Virus record (IMG/VR): IMGVR_UViG_3300015202_000034
Location: 1 to 33,276 of that record
Direction: 5' to 3' (one strand)
Source: a virus
DNA: 33,276 bases
The position numbers were made by a program, and so were the translations under genes. This document shows positions 1 through 7,214 of the stretch, one piece after another. Every line of letters starts with the position of its first letter. Position 1 is the stretch's first letter. Under the pieces are notes generated by a model that saw only the letters and a program-made list of their open reading frames with translations, ran no database searches and was not told the origin of the DNA.

Positions 1-235
1 AAACAATGAGCACTATAACTAACGACCTTAACACAATCTTAACATCGCCCTTTTACCCTACAGCTCAAAGCCATTGTATTAGCTTTAATCAAACACATAA
101 GCTAAGTACCTGATTCCCCTATAGAGCTTGACGCCCGAAACCTAGGTTAAGGGTAACACGGCTTTTCGACCTTGTCTAACAAAAAATGACTTTGCTTGAT
201 AAAAAGATTTAGGCTAGTATTGATTAAGAGGTAAC
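1..235. other. Left-edge non-coding region upstream of helicase
   Basis: No convincing gene was found. A 35-codon plus-strand frame starts at 6 and stops at 111-113, but the window edge hides any ribosome site and the peptide has no recognisable feature. An SD site AAGAGG lies at 226-231, just before the helicase ATG. TTGCTT (192-197) and TAGTAT (215-220), 17 bases apart, resemble a weak sigma70 promoter, but they would start transcription on top of the ribosome site, so I do not call one. The real helicase promoter is probably further upstream or outside the window. Confidence 0.4.
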
Positions 236-1546
236 ATGCTTAGACTTACCGTTGATAACTCTTATAGCAAGATCGAAGGTTTGACGCCCGAACGCTTTAA
301 GGCGCTTCGTAAAGAGCTGTCTTATGAGGTAGACCCTCAGCAAGCGTTCTATATGGGCGGCCACAGGCCTCGCAGCCGTACCCTACTCGATGCTAAGGGC
401 GGGTTTCCCACAGGCCTATTACGCCGCGTTAAAGCGTTTTTAGGCGATGTTGCGCAAACAGACCTACGCACGGTGCCTAAAGAGACTGTTTGGCTTGATT
501 TAAAGCTAGGGGCGGTTACCCCATACCACGCTCAGCTAATGGCCGCCTTGACCGCATTAGAGCGCGAGAGGGGCATTATATCAATGCCCACCGGCACCGG
601 TAAAAGTCTTGTCATTGCACTTTTGCTTCACGCTCATCAAGTTCGGACTTTGATCGTGGTGCCAACGTTGGAACTTAAACGCCAGCTTAACGATACTTTG
701 CGCTTATTGTTTGGAAAAACCGTAAATTCGTGCGTTACGGTCGAAAACATTGATTCTAGCGCTTTGGATAAACATACCGGTTTCGATATGTTAATCATTG
801 ACGAGGGGCACCACGCCGCCGCTAAGACGTATCACAAGCTAAACAAGCTGGCGTGGAAGGGTATTTATTACCGTTATTTTCTCACCGCCACGCCGTTTCG
901 TAATCAAGAACACGAACAGCTTTTGTTTGAAGCTATCGCCGGCGATGTAATTTACAAACTTGGTTATGCAGACTCGGTTGTTAAAGGCTACATTGTACCG
1001 GTGGAGGCTTATTACATAGAACTGCCTAAAAACCGCGTTACGGGTGTCACCTGGGCGCAGGTGTACAAAGAGCTGGTTACGCAGAATGAAATGCGTAATG
1101 GCGTGATTGGGGCTATTTTAAAAGATTTGAACCGGGAAGGTAAAGCCGTCCTTTGTTTGGTTAAAGAAGTCGCCCACGGCAACTTGCTTAGCGAGCTGTC
1201 GGGTGTGCCATTTGCCAACGGCGCTGATGACGATAGCCGAGATTATATCCGTCAGTTTAATAGTGGCGGAATTAAAGCGTTAATTGGAACGGTTGGCATT
1301 ATTGGCGAGGGTGTTGACACAAAGCCCTGTGAGTACGTTATTATAGCCGGACTAGGTAAAGCCAAAAGTGCCTTTATGCAACAAGTTGGGCGGGCGGTTA
1401 GAAATTACCAGGGCAAAGAATCGGCCAAAGTTATGTTGTTTCGAGACGCCAGCCACAAATGGACCTTGACTCATTTTAACGAGCAAGTTAAAATTTTAAA
1501 AGACGAATATCAAGTTGTGGCCATTAAACTGGAGCCTAAAAAATGA
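236..1546 (+). CDS. DEAD/DEAH-type superfamily 2 helicase
   Basis: ATP-dependent nucleic-acid helicase, probably used in phage DNA replication, recombination or branch migration in the cytoplasm. All main SF2 motifs are visible: Walker A PTGTGKS (residues 118-124), Walker B IIDEGHH (187-193), motif III TATPFR (217-222), GTVGIIGEGVD (351-361, motif V region) and motif VI QQVGRAVR (382-389). The first ~95 residues form a short extra N-terminal domain, as in UvsW-like and type III restriction-like helicases. At 436 aa it is somewhat shorter than T4 UvsW (about 500 aa). The ATG is preceded by AAGAGG. It overlaps the next gene by an ATGA junction, so the two are probably translated together. These two genes are the only ones on the plus strand. 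The exact substrate (dsDNA, forks, R-loops) cannot be read from sequence. Confidence 0.93.
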   Translation: MLRLTVDNSYSKIEGLTPERFKALRKELSYEVDPQQAFYMGGHRPRSRTLLDAKGGFPTGLLRRVKAFLGDVAQTDLRTVPKETVWLDLKLGAVTPYHAQLMAALTALERERGIISMPTGTGKSLVIALLLHAHQVRTLIVVPTLELKRQLNDTLRLLFGKTVNSCVTVENIDSSALDKHTGFDMLIIDEGHHAAAKTYHKLNKLAWKGIYYRYFLTATPFRNQEHEQLLFEAIAGDVIYKLGYADSVVKGYIVPVEAYYIELPKNRVTGVTWAQVYKELVTQNEMRNGVIGAILKDLNREGKAVLCLVKEVAHGNLLSELSGVPFANGADDDSRDYIRQFNSGGIKALIGTVGIIGEGVDTKPCEYVIIAGLGKAKSAFMQQVGRAVRNYQGKESAKVMLFRDASHKWTLTHFNEQVKILKDEYQVVAIKLEPKK

Positions 1547-1962
1547 GCAAACGGCCTAATAACACGCCTACGTGCTGTGACACGCCCGCTAAATGGATTG
1601 AACAAACTCAAAACTTAGCTTATTTCTATTGTAGTGTTTGTAAAACAGAGCCCAAAGACGTTTTAGAACACCTGCCTTTTGGGCCCATGAATTTTGATAA
1701 TAAGGCTTTAGACACTCACGCAGCCGGCTACTCAGGCTATGACCCGTTTTGGGCAGGTAACTCTGTGCCAAACACGCCGCCACCAGTAAAAAAACTAATG
1801 ATTCACGATCTTCGTGTTGGCATGCGAGTTAAAAACAAAGTTCGCGGGGTCGAAGGATCTGTGTGGTCAATCAACCTTTTGTTAAGCTTATTAGCGGTGG
1901 TATGGGACGGCGACGTCGGTGAAACCGAATGTTTTCCTAGCGAAATTACGCTTGTACCGTAA
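1543..1962 (+). CDS. Hypothetical protein, N-terminal Cys pairs and SH3-like C-terminus
   Basis: Unknown 139-aa protein translationally coupled to the helicase (ATGA overlap). C11-C12 and C30-x2-C33 lie in a short aromatic segment and could bind zinc. The C-terminal part (about 93-139) reads DLRVGMRVKN...GSVWSIN...VVWDGD, the alternating pattern of a small SH3/KOW-like beta barrel. This pairing suggests a nucleic-acid-binding accessory factor of the helicase, but that is inference. Its 3' end overlaps the 3' end of the opposing DUF5675-type gene by 17 bases, with no terminator hairpin visible between the converging units. Confidence 0.75.
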   Translation: MSKRPNNTPTCCDTPAKWIEQTQNLAYFYCSVCKTEPKDVLEHLPFGPMNFDNKALDTHAAGYSGYDPFWAGNSVPNTPPPVKKLMIHDLRVGMRVKNKVRGVEGSVWSINLLLSLLAVVWDGDVGETECFPSEITLVP

Positions 1963-2341
1963 GCGTAAAACTATCAACTCCAGCTTGAAGGGCCATAAAA
2001 TCATGAAACAAAACTTTAGAATTTGTAATCATTGTCCCTTGCTTGCTAGTCGACAAGCCGTCTCCAACAAGAATGCAGCCATCCGAGTCTTTGTTCCAAT
2101 TTCCGACGTGAAACAGAATACCGCTATGACCTTCAACACCCGTCACTTCAAACGTCTCAAACGCAATACCGTCATGCAACTTGTGCGTTCCGCGAACACA
2201 CTTATAGACGCCGGGTTGGAGCTTAGGTTTGCTATCGTAGCTATGCTCAATGGTGTTTGCAATAATACGCGAGCTACCACTAATTAATTCAGATACAATA
2301 CCATCGGCTTTATAAGCAATACGGTTTAACTTTAAGTCCAT
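1946..2341 (-). CDS. DUF5675-type protein of the lysis cassette
   Basis: 131-aa protein matching the DUF5675 pattern as I remember it: a Pro-Gly turn before a Tyr (LQPGVYKC, residues 41-48) and the signature GILFHVGN (74-81) followed by DSDGCILVG (85-93). The function of this family is not established. The spaced His78, Asp85, Gly88 and Cys89 recall the His/Cys arrangement of L,D-transpeptidase (YkuD) active sites, so a role in cutting or modifying peptidoglycan is possible, but this is inference. No signal peptide is visible. It is the last gene of the minus-strand late operon; its ATG overlaps the protease stop by one base (TAATG). No classical lysozyme, amidase or transglycosylase is visible in the window, which makes this gene a candidate lysin. 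Confidence 0.75.
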   Translation of the reverse strand: MDLKLNRIAYKADGIVSELISGSSRIIANTIEHSYDSKPKLQPGVYKCVRGTHKLHDGIAFETFEVTGVEGHSGILFHVGNWNKDSDGCILVGDGLSTSKQGTMITNSKVLFHDFMALQAGVDSFTLTVQA

Positions 2342-3075
2342 TACATGTCCTTTAAGAACGCTTGAATATCAACTAAACGCACAAAACGGCCAAACGGGTC
2401 AGAATTAGACGTTGCCGAAGCGATACCAACCAATTGTCCTTGAGCGTTAAACAATGGGCCTCCAGACGAACCAGGCATAATAAACGGGGTCGCAATGACT
2501 TCTGTGGTTTGAATCATGCAAATTTTATAAGCACTTCCCGTAAACATATCAACACCGTTGGCAACAACAGATTTAGGCGCGTGCGCTAAACAATCGTCAA
2601 GTTGCGCTTGCGTAGCAATGATACCGGTATTAAAACCAATGATTTCTTCTTGAACTAGCTCGCCGTCGGTCCTAAACGCCTTAAAACCGTGCCCGTGCGT
2701 AATAGCTTTAACTTGTTCGTGATCTTCAATGCTACTTGCCACAGTAACGCTTTTGCTACCCATAGCAGTTAAGATAAGCAAATCGGCGTTGTTGTCTTCG
2801 GCAATAAAGCTAATAACGTGCGGCATGCCGTCTTCATCAATGGCTAACATTTGGTTATTAGAATCTAAAAGTAGTTTACAATGAGCCGCTGTTAAAGTAT
2901 ATACGTTGCCTTTAGGCGACTTAACTTCGACCCCTGTGCAAGATGAACCTTCGACATTGACAAGCTTGACAATGCGCGCTCTGAGATAAGCATCCGACGA
3001 GTGCAAGTGCTTTTGATTAAGGGTAGCTACTAATAGAGCAAGAACGATGGCTAAAATAACTGCTAATTTACGCAT
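2341..3075 (-). CDS. Secreted trypsin-like (S1/chymotrypsin-fold) serine protease
   Basis: 244-aa serine endopeptidase. Residues 1-20 form a signal peptide or membrane anchor (MRKL then a hydrophobic stretch), so it should act in the periplasm or at the outer face of the inner membrane. The triad is visible: His65 in LTAAHC, Asp98 in NADLLIL, and Ser204 in GSSGGPLFN followed by GQLVGIAS. C46 and C66 are placed for the usual disulfide next to the catalytic His; C162 and C186 may form another. It lies between the holin-like gene and the DUF5675-type gene, which suggests a role in lysis or envelope disruption. Trypsin-like proteases are not standard lysis proteins, so superinfection exclusion or processing of a surface protein are alternatives. 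Confidence 0.9.
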   Translation of the reverse strand: MRKLAVILAIVLALLVATLNQKHLHSSDAYLRARIVKLVNVEGSSCTGVEVKSPKGNVYTLTAAHCKLLLDSNNQMLAIDEDGMPHVISFIAEDNNADLLILTAMGSKSVTVASSIEDHEQVKAITHGHGFKAFRTDGELVQEEIIGFNTGIIATQAQLDDCLAHAPKSVVANGVDMFTGSAYKICMIQTTEVIATPFIMPGSSGGPLFNAQGQLVGIASATSNSDPFGRFVRLVDIQAFLKDM

Positions 3076-3093
3076 AATACCTTCCTGGTAGTC

Positions 3094-3318
3094 TTATTGA
3101 TCTTCTGTCTTTTTAATTTCACGATATTTTTGAACAACTTTAGCGCTAAACGCGCTTCCAACAAAAACGGCTGTTACTTGAGCCACGCCGCCTAGGTCTT
3201 TACCTTGATAAATACCGTAGCAAGCGACCCCCGCCCCCACGAGTACCGAAAACAAAGACATAAGACGCATGGTGCTAACGTTGCTCGACTCGGACAATAG
3301 CTCTTTAATAAACTTCAT
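3094..3318 (-). CDS. Holin-like two-span membrane protein
   Basis: 74-aa protein with a polar N-terminus (MKFIKELLSES), a first membrane segment at about residues 17-36 (MRLMSLFSVLVGAGVACYGI), a short GKDLGG turn, a second at about 43-61, and a charged C-terminal tail (KYREIKKTEDQ). Size and topology fit a small phage holin that permeabilises the inner membrane at the end of infection. It sits between a coiled-coil membrane protein and the secreted protease. Two-span phage membrane proteins can have other roles, so the holin call rests partly on gene position. Confidence 0.7.
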   Translation of the reverse strand: MKFIKELLSESSNVSTMRLMSLFSVLVGAGVACYGIYQGKDLGGVAQVTAVFVGSAFSAKVVQKYREIKKTEDQ

Positions 3319-3320
3319 GC

Positions 3321-3563
3321 TTACCTCACAAACAATTCAATGGCGGCGGCTAAGGCTGCAAAAAGACTAATAAGTTTAAAAGCGCCCACAATCATATTAT
3401 GTTGACTTTTTAATATCTCAACCGCCGCTTCATTAGCGAGGGAACGTCTTTGATGTTCGTCCAATATTATGGACTGCTTTGCCAAAGTGACGTTAATAGA
3501 CGCTATATCGTCTGCAATTGAATCAACTTTATTTTCAATTCGGTTTTCGCGCGAGCCGTCCAT
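3321..3563 (-). CDS. Coiled-coil protein with C-terminal membrane anchor (XhlA-like)
   Basis: 80 aa. Residues 1-52 are polar and predicted helical or coiled-coil (heptad-like IENKVDSIADDIASINVTLAKQ). Residues about 56-78 are a single hydrophobic membrane segment ending in FVR. This layout matches haemolysin XhlA-type proteins, which work beside holins in some phages. It begins the lysis-like cassette, 2 bases upstream of the holin-like gene. A spanin-like role is possible but there is no lipobox. The sequence supports only a tail-anchored coiled-coil protein; function is inferred from position. Confidence 0.65.
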   Translation of the reverse strand: MDGSRENRIENKVDSIADDIASINVTLAKQSIILDEHQRRSLANEAAVEILKSQHNMIVGAFKLISLFAALAAAIELFVR

Positions 3564-3567
3564 GATA

Positions 3568-3921
3568 TTATCCTGCGATTTGAAGGTTAATTGTTATGGT
3601 GCCGGGCAAGCCGTTTGCGTGCGTCCAAACAGCCCTAATGTATTGATAACAAAGCTCTGTTTTTAAAATGGCAGTAGTTCCCGCGCCTACGACGCTTACC
3701 GTTGCCCCTGTGATGTCAAACCAATGAATTGGCTGCCCAGAGACCGACTGTTGTACGACGATGTCATTAGAGGCTTGTAGCTTTAAAACACCCGTGCTCG
3801 TACCGGTAGTTACAACTTGAGCCGAACAAACAAATATCTGATCGGCTAAAATCGGCTGAGTGCTTAGTTGATCGATGCTGGCATCGGCTTTTGATATCGT
3901 TACTATGGTCGCTGATTTCAT
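3568..3921 (-). CDS. Small beta-rich virion protein
   Basis: 117-aa protein, mostly short alternating hydrophobic/polar strands, with a pattern typical of small phage neck or fibre beta-sandwich proteins: LADQIFVCSAQVVTTG...GVLKLQASND...IHWFDITG...YQYIRAVWTHANG...GTITINLQIAG. It resembles the 128-aa protein at 11009-11395 in layout (VQVS/LQAS strand, then an IRxxxT strand near the C-terminus), suggesting paralogous domains. It is the last structural gene before the lysis cassette. Its ATG overlaps the stop of a small Cys-rich gene (ATGA). Likely a decoration, neck or adhesin component; exact role unknown. Confidence 0.65.
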   Translation of the reverse strand: MKSATIVTISKADASIDQLSTQPILADQIFVCSAQVVTTGTSTGVLKLQASNDIVVQQSVSGQPIHWFDITGATVSVVGAGTTAILKTELCYQYIRAVWTHANGLPGTITINLQIAG

Positions 3922-4094
3922 GGGGTTTCCTTTTTAATACTATTAGTTAAAACGCACCTGTGGCAGACAATACGGTAATTGACGTTTTTAATTTTGATAT
4001 GCTGGCCGTATTTGTGAAAACCATAAAAATGCTTAAAACAGTGTGGGCAGTCGGTTACAAACGTTTTTCTAAAAAAAGCTATTAATTTGCGCAC
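3918..4094 (-). CDS. Small zinc-ribbon-like protein
   Basis: 58-codon frame filling the gap between two structural genes. It begins at a GTG one base after the upstream stop and ends in a TGA that overlaps the next gene's ATG (ATGA). Its sequence has two Cys pairs, CPHC (from about residue 16) and CHRC (about residue 45), separated by ~25 residues rich in His, Tyr and Lys, which fits a small zinc ribbon. GTG is the only plausible start: the frame is open only a few codons upstream and I see no strong SD, so translation would rely on coupling. The exact gap filling and paired cysteines support a real gene. Function unknown; it may bind nucleic acid or be a minor virion or late regulatory protein. 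Confidence 0.55.
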   Translation of the reverse strand: MRKLIAFFRKTFVTDCPHCFKHFYGFHKYGQHIKIKNVNYRIVCHRCVLTNSIKKETP

Positions 4095-4095
4095 G

Positions 4096-4674
4096 TTAGT
4101 TGTTTGTTTCTATAAAAAAATTCAGTATAGGATTTGCAATAGCCAACGTTGACGCCGATACTTTAGCACTAATTTTGTCTTTAATATTAATGACGATGGC
4201 CAGCTGATAAGAAGACGCAATGTTGTTAGAGGTTATAACGGCTTGTGTTACCATTGTCCCGTTGATTAAAATATCGTACGTTACCGTGCCGGTAGCGGTT
4301 CCAGAAAAAGACCAGGCTTTAAGTAAACAAGGTTCGGCGGCGACAAAAGGGGACGTACTCGAAGAAATCCCGATCATACATTGCAAAAAAGTACCAACGG
4401 CGGGTGTGCCGTTGTACCCCATTTGTAAAAGAAAACGACTATTTGCACAACTACCGTTTTGAATGTAGCTAACGCCGTCGGCAATTGAGAGGTTTGCAAC
4501 GCCGTTGTTGATTATTACTTTACCGGTATTGATGGCCGTTACAATGTCGCTTGATTGAGCGTGATCCGGGTAATCTGAGGGCTGGATGGTAAACGTGCTA
4601 TTAGCAGAGATGTTTAACCCTAGGTCGTTAATAAAATAATCGGCTGCGTTGGGGTTAATAATAAGTTTTTTCAT
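4096..4674 (-). CDS. Virion protein, probable fibre/neck component
   Basis: 192 aa from ATG 4674, which lies directly after the upstream TAA; a TTG at 4689 would add five residues and is less likely. The N-terminal half (KLIINPNAADYFINDLGLNI...FTIQPSDYPDHAQSSDIVTAI, then GKVIINNGVANLSIADGVSYIQ) is a pattern I recognise from phage structural proteins of unknown function. The C-terminal half (GTFLQCMIG...LLKAWSFSGTATGTVTYDILINGTMV) looks like a jelly-roll or lectin-like beta domain. It belongs to the cassette of small beta-rich late proteins and is likely part of the adsorption apparatus. Confidence 0.65.
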   Translation of the reverse strand: MKKLIINPNAADYFINDLGLNISANSTFTIQPSDYPDHAQSSDIVTAINTGKVIINNGVANLSIADGVSYIQNGSCANSRFLLQMGYNGTPAVGTFLQCMIGISSSTSPFVAAEPCLLKAWSFSGTATGTVTYDILINGTMVTQAVITSNNIASSYQLAIVINIKDKISAKVSASTLAIANPILNFFIETNN

Positions 4675-4675
4675 T

Positions 4676-5149
4676 TTAAGAAGTCGCAATCAAAAAGTTA
4701 ACGGCAAGTGAGTTTGATGACCCTGAGGCACACATTATTGATAAACCGTCTCCCGGCGCTACTACAATCGTTAGACCGTTTGTAAAACCGACCGTGGCGC
4801 CGGCTGGAAGCGTTATAGAGGAAATGCTAGCGCCGCTTCGCATAATAGAAAATACGACTATTCCCGCATTTGCTGCTGAAACTGAAACAGACATTGCAAC
4901 TATTTTGCCTGTCTCCGGAACCACATAAGGTGTTAAATTTGAAGTAGTACCGCCGCAGAATCTAACGTAGCTACCAGCGGTTGTTCCGCCAGTTTGAGTA
5001 AAGGAGACACAATACCGAGTTGCTTGACCTCTAGCCGTGGCCTTTGCTTCTTCAACAGCCGATTGTACGTCAGTTGCAGTAAAACCGTCCGTTGAGCTAT
5101 CAAACGGTACGGACGACGCTACGGCTGTCATAAAGATTTGAGCGCTCAC
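4676..5149 (-). CDS. Virion protein with jelly-roll-like C-terminus
   Basis: 157 aa. The N-terminus carries VPFDSSTDGFTATDVQSAVEEA (residues 14-35), a linker motif common in phage tail fibre and neck proteins. The rest is beta-rich (SYVRFCGGTTSNLTPYVVP..., GIVVFSIMRSGASISSITLPAG, GDGLSIMCASG), like a small jelly-roll. The second half resembles that of the 192-aa downstream protein in strand pattern, suggesting duplication or shared function. It overlaps the upstream gene by four bases (ATGA). Likely a component of the host-recognition structure; ligand unknown. Confidence 0.65.
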   Translation of the reverse strand: MSAQIFMTAVASSVPFDSSTDGFTATDVQSAVEEAKATARGQATRYCVSFTQTGGTTAGSYVRFCGGTTSNLTPYVVPETGKIVAMSVSVSAANAGIVVFSIMRSGASISSITLPAGATVGFTNGLTIVVAPGDGLSIMCASGSSNSLAVNFLIATS

Positions 5150-5454
5150 CCGGCCTCCAAAACTCGAACATCGGTGGTGGCGGCGGCTATCAAATAAATA
5201 CGAACTATGGAATTAATCGAAATAACAAAAGTTTGGTTCTTAAAAATAGGCTGCCCAGTAGCAATAGTAACCCCCGCCGTCGTGCCCCAGTATATAGGGC
5301 CCGTCGTGGGGGTAATAATGATTAAACGCCTAGTAACGAGTACCGTAGCACCCCCCAGGGCCTCAGAAGCCGTAGTAGTGACGCTCTGCGCTCTGTATTG
5401 CGCCGACGACTCAATTTCATCTACAACTTTGAGGTCTAGTTGGGTGGAAGACAT
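5146..5454 (-). CDS. Small beta-rich virion protein
   Basis: 102 aa, with an N-terminal polar tail (MSSTQLDLKVVDEIESSAQYRAQSV) then beta strands: ATVLVTRRLIIITPTTGPIYWGTTAGVTIATGQPIFKNQ, and SIVRIYLIAAATTDVRVLEAG at the end. I recognise this as a recurring small phage structural protein of unknown function. The start overlaps the upstream stop by one base and the end overlaps the next gene (ATGA). The MSSxQL opening is shared with the upstream 354-aa protein, which may mean both dock on the same partner. Confidence 0.65.
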   Translation of the reverse strand: MSSTQLDLKVVDEIESSAQYRAQSVTTTASEALGGATVLVTRRLIIITPTTGPIYWGTTAGVTIATGQPIFKNQTFVISINSIVRIYLIAAATTDVRVLEAG

Positions 5455-6518
5455 TACAGCTCAGTTCCCGAAATGGTCGAAAACGCGTCTTGTGCACTAA
5501 TAGCTTCTAAGTTGGTGATAACAATACGAACCACGGCGCCCGCGCCTGCGTCCAAAACAACCAACTGATCCATATCAATTGAAATGTTAGGCGACGCAAC
5601 TGAGCTAAAAGCTGTATATACAACGTTTGTAAACGTAATGCCGTCTGGAGACGCGATAACGTCAATACGAATCATGCCCGCGCTAGAGGCAAAAAACTTC
5701 TTGCCATAAAACGTTTTAGTAGCCGTAACTGTGTAGTTATGGTTAGTTGTCGCACCCGCTGCTACGGCGGCTGTCGTGTTGTATTTGTTAACGGGCGTTC
5801 CGGCCAACTGTGATGCAAACGTAACCGGCAAAGGGTTTGTGTTGCTTACAAACGCGCCCGAAGTGGTAATTTGAGCTGGTAAAGCATTAGTTGCAGATGG
5901 TATAGCGCCCGCTACTTGCGCTATATTGCTGTTCCAAGGAGTTGGGTTAGCGGCACCTTGGTTTGCAACAACGGTATCAAGCGCCGCTGTCAAAGGACGA
6001 ATAATCAAACGACCCGAAGCATCTAACTGAATGGCCGACTGTTGTGCAGCCGTCAAAGTTGGCAACGCCGTGTTATATTGACCGCCAGCCAAAGACGAGT
6101 TAGCCGCCACAGTACCAGGTACGACAGGGCCATCTGACAAGTCTTTAACCGAGATTGTCGATTGATCAGACGCAATGACGACTGGCAAACTAGTTGCCGA
6201 GACTTTTTGTCCCAACGTAATGCTAGCGCCTGCGGAGTCTTTAATGTTAGCCGTGACAACGTCTGTGGCTGTCAAAGCACGCACTTGCCGAGGGTCGACT
6301 TGTACGCCGGCAACGTCAATACCGACGTCTAGGGCACGCTGAGCGCCGCTAGATTGCGACGTAATGACGTTACCAGAGCCGTCGTCTAACTTAACGGTGA
6401 TACGGCCTGTACTATCGACACTAAGGGCTTGGGACGGCGTTGTGCCGTCTACAATCTTAGCGGCTACATCGCCATTGCTTAGGGTTTTTACGGGTAGGGG
6501 TAATTGACTTGATGACAT
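5454..6518 (-). CDS. Virion adhesin-like protein, modular
   Basis: 354 aa. The N-terminal half contains repeating short modules of a kind common in phage neck and fibre proteins: ALSVDSTGRITVKLDDGSGNVITS, LPVVIASDQSTISV and QLDASGRLIIRPL. The C-terminal ~110 residues form a separate beta domain (NYTVTATKTFYGKKFFASSAGMIRIDVIASPDG...VVLDAGAGAVVRIVITNLE), resembling a carbohydrate-binding-like sandwich. The DGxGNVITS module is shared with the 169-aa protein at 6705-7214. Probably part of the adsorption apparatus. It is compositionally like its neighbours (Ala, Thr, Val, Ser-rich), with no sign of recent transfer. Confidence 0.7.
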   Translation of the reverse strand: MSSSQLPLPVKTLSNGDVAAKIVDGTTPSQALSVDSTGRITVKLDDGSGNVITSQSSGAQRALDVGIDVAGVQVDPRQVRALTATDVVTANIKDSAGASITLGQKVSATSLPVVIASDQSTISVKDLSDGPVVPGTVAANSSLAGGQYNTALPTLTAAQQSAIQLDASGRLIIRPLTAALDTVVANQGAANPTPWNSNIAQVAGAIPSATNALPAQITTSGAFVSNTNPLPVTFASQLAGTPVNKYNTTAAVAAGATTNHNYTVTATKTFYGKKFFASSAGMIRIDVIASPDGITFTNVVYTAFSSVASPNISIDMDQLVVLDAGAGAVVRIVITNLEAISAQDAFSTISGTEL

Positions 6519-6703
6519 TAGTTAGTTCTTTCTTCTAATTGTTTAATTTTTTCTAATAGAATAATTTCAGTGGCGTCTTGTTTGGCCATTGCCTCTTCCA
6601 AGCGCTTAATTTCATCGCGTTTTTGTTCGATGATATAATCCATTTCAGCTTTTGCGGCCCCGACTCTAAGGAGTTCGGATTTTAATCTTTTGTGTTCTAA
6701 CAT
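6518..6703 (-). CDS. Small coiled-coil protein
   Basis: 61 aa from ATG 6703, which has a good SD (GAAGGAAG) inside the end of the upstream gene; a TTG at 6718 would add five residues but has no site. The protein is almost entirely charged heptads (KRLKSELLRVGAAKAEMDYIIEQKRDEIKRLEEAM...LLEKIKQLEERTN), so it should form a coiled-coil dimer or trimer. It sits between two beta-rich virion genes, where a small chaperone or trimerising linker for fibre assembly would make sense, but no function can be assigned. Confidence 0.7.
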   Translation of the reverse strand: MLEHKRLKSELLRVGAAKAEMDYIIEQKRDEIKRLEEAMAKQDATEIILLEKIKQLEERTN

Positions 6704-6704
6704 A

Positions 6705-7214
6705 TTAACTTCCTTCAATTATTTGAATACGAGCATTAAATTTACAAACGTCTAAACCTGAATTAAAGCCTCTAACTTCAATAATGTCTGTTTGAACTAG
6801 AGCCAGACCCGAACCAAAACTTAAAAACGTATTATACTGAGTGTAGTAGAGATAGTTTTTGTCTATTGCCACGCCGTTTTTATAGATTCTAACTTCACCG
6901 ATATTAGACCCGGACGCGTTTACGAGTTGCAACACAGCCGAAGTTACTAGCACCGTGTAGCTAACAATTGCGGTTTCAACGCCTATTGGCACGTTTGTAA
7001 TCTCCGCATAAACAAGCTTTCCCGTCCCGCCGTTAATGTGTACGTTTAAAGCACCAGCTGTTGACGTTATAACGTTACCCACACCGTCATGTATGTTTAC
7101 GTTAGCCGCAGTCCCCGAACCCGTGGTGTTGACGTTAATCGAGCCATCGGGGTTAACCAAAAGCTGATCATCACTACCGCCATGAAATCCGTTTTTGATC
7201 TGCGTTGCAGCCAT
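6705..7214 (-). CDS. Virion protein with DGxGNVITS module and beta domain
   Basis: 169 aa. The N-terminal part (GGSDDQLLVNPDGSINVNTTG...NIHDGVGNVITSTAGALNVHINGG) uses the same repeated beta module as the 354-aa protein. The C-terminal part (KLVYAEITNVPIGVETAIVSYTVLVTSAVLQLVNASGSNIGEVRIYKNGVAIDKNYLYYTQ...) is a jelly-roll-like domain with an exposed Tyr-rich loop. The ATG overlaps the upstream stop by one base. Probably a fibre- or neck-associated adhesin subunit. Confidence 0.65.
   Translation of the reverse strand: MAATQIKNGFHGGSDDQLLVNPDGSINVNTTGSGTAANVNIHDGVGNVITSTAGALNVHINGGTGKLVYAEITNVPIGVETAIVSYTVLVTSAVLQLVNASGSNIGEVRIYKNGVAIDKNYLYYTQYNTFLSFGSGLALVQTDIIEVRGFNSGLDVCKFNARIQIIEGS

Noticed and set aside
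6-113. 35-codon plus-strand frame at the left edge
   Set aside because: No ribosome site can be judged at the window edge, no domain, and no link to the helicase gene.
184-196. ATGACTTT word upstream of the helicase, in common with the hairpin element
   Set aside because: Only eight bases match, in the opposite orientation relative to the gene, without the stem.
192-223. Weak promoter boxes TTGCTT/TAGTAT or TTGATA/TATTGA before the helicase
   Set aside because: Would start transcription at or after the ribosome site; consensus matches are poor.
128-292. 12-base direct repeat TTGACGCCCGAA at 128-139 and 281-292
   Set aside because: One copy lies within helicase codons and only two copies exist; no role or iteron array is evident.
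1919-2287. 122-codon plus-strand frame opposite the DUF5675-type gene
   Set aside because: It lies wholly over a gene with a recognised signature (HVGN...DGCI), has no own ribosome site and starts within the preceding gene; shadow of the real frame.
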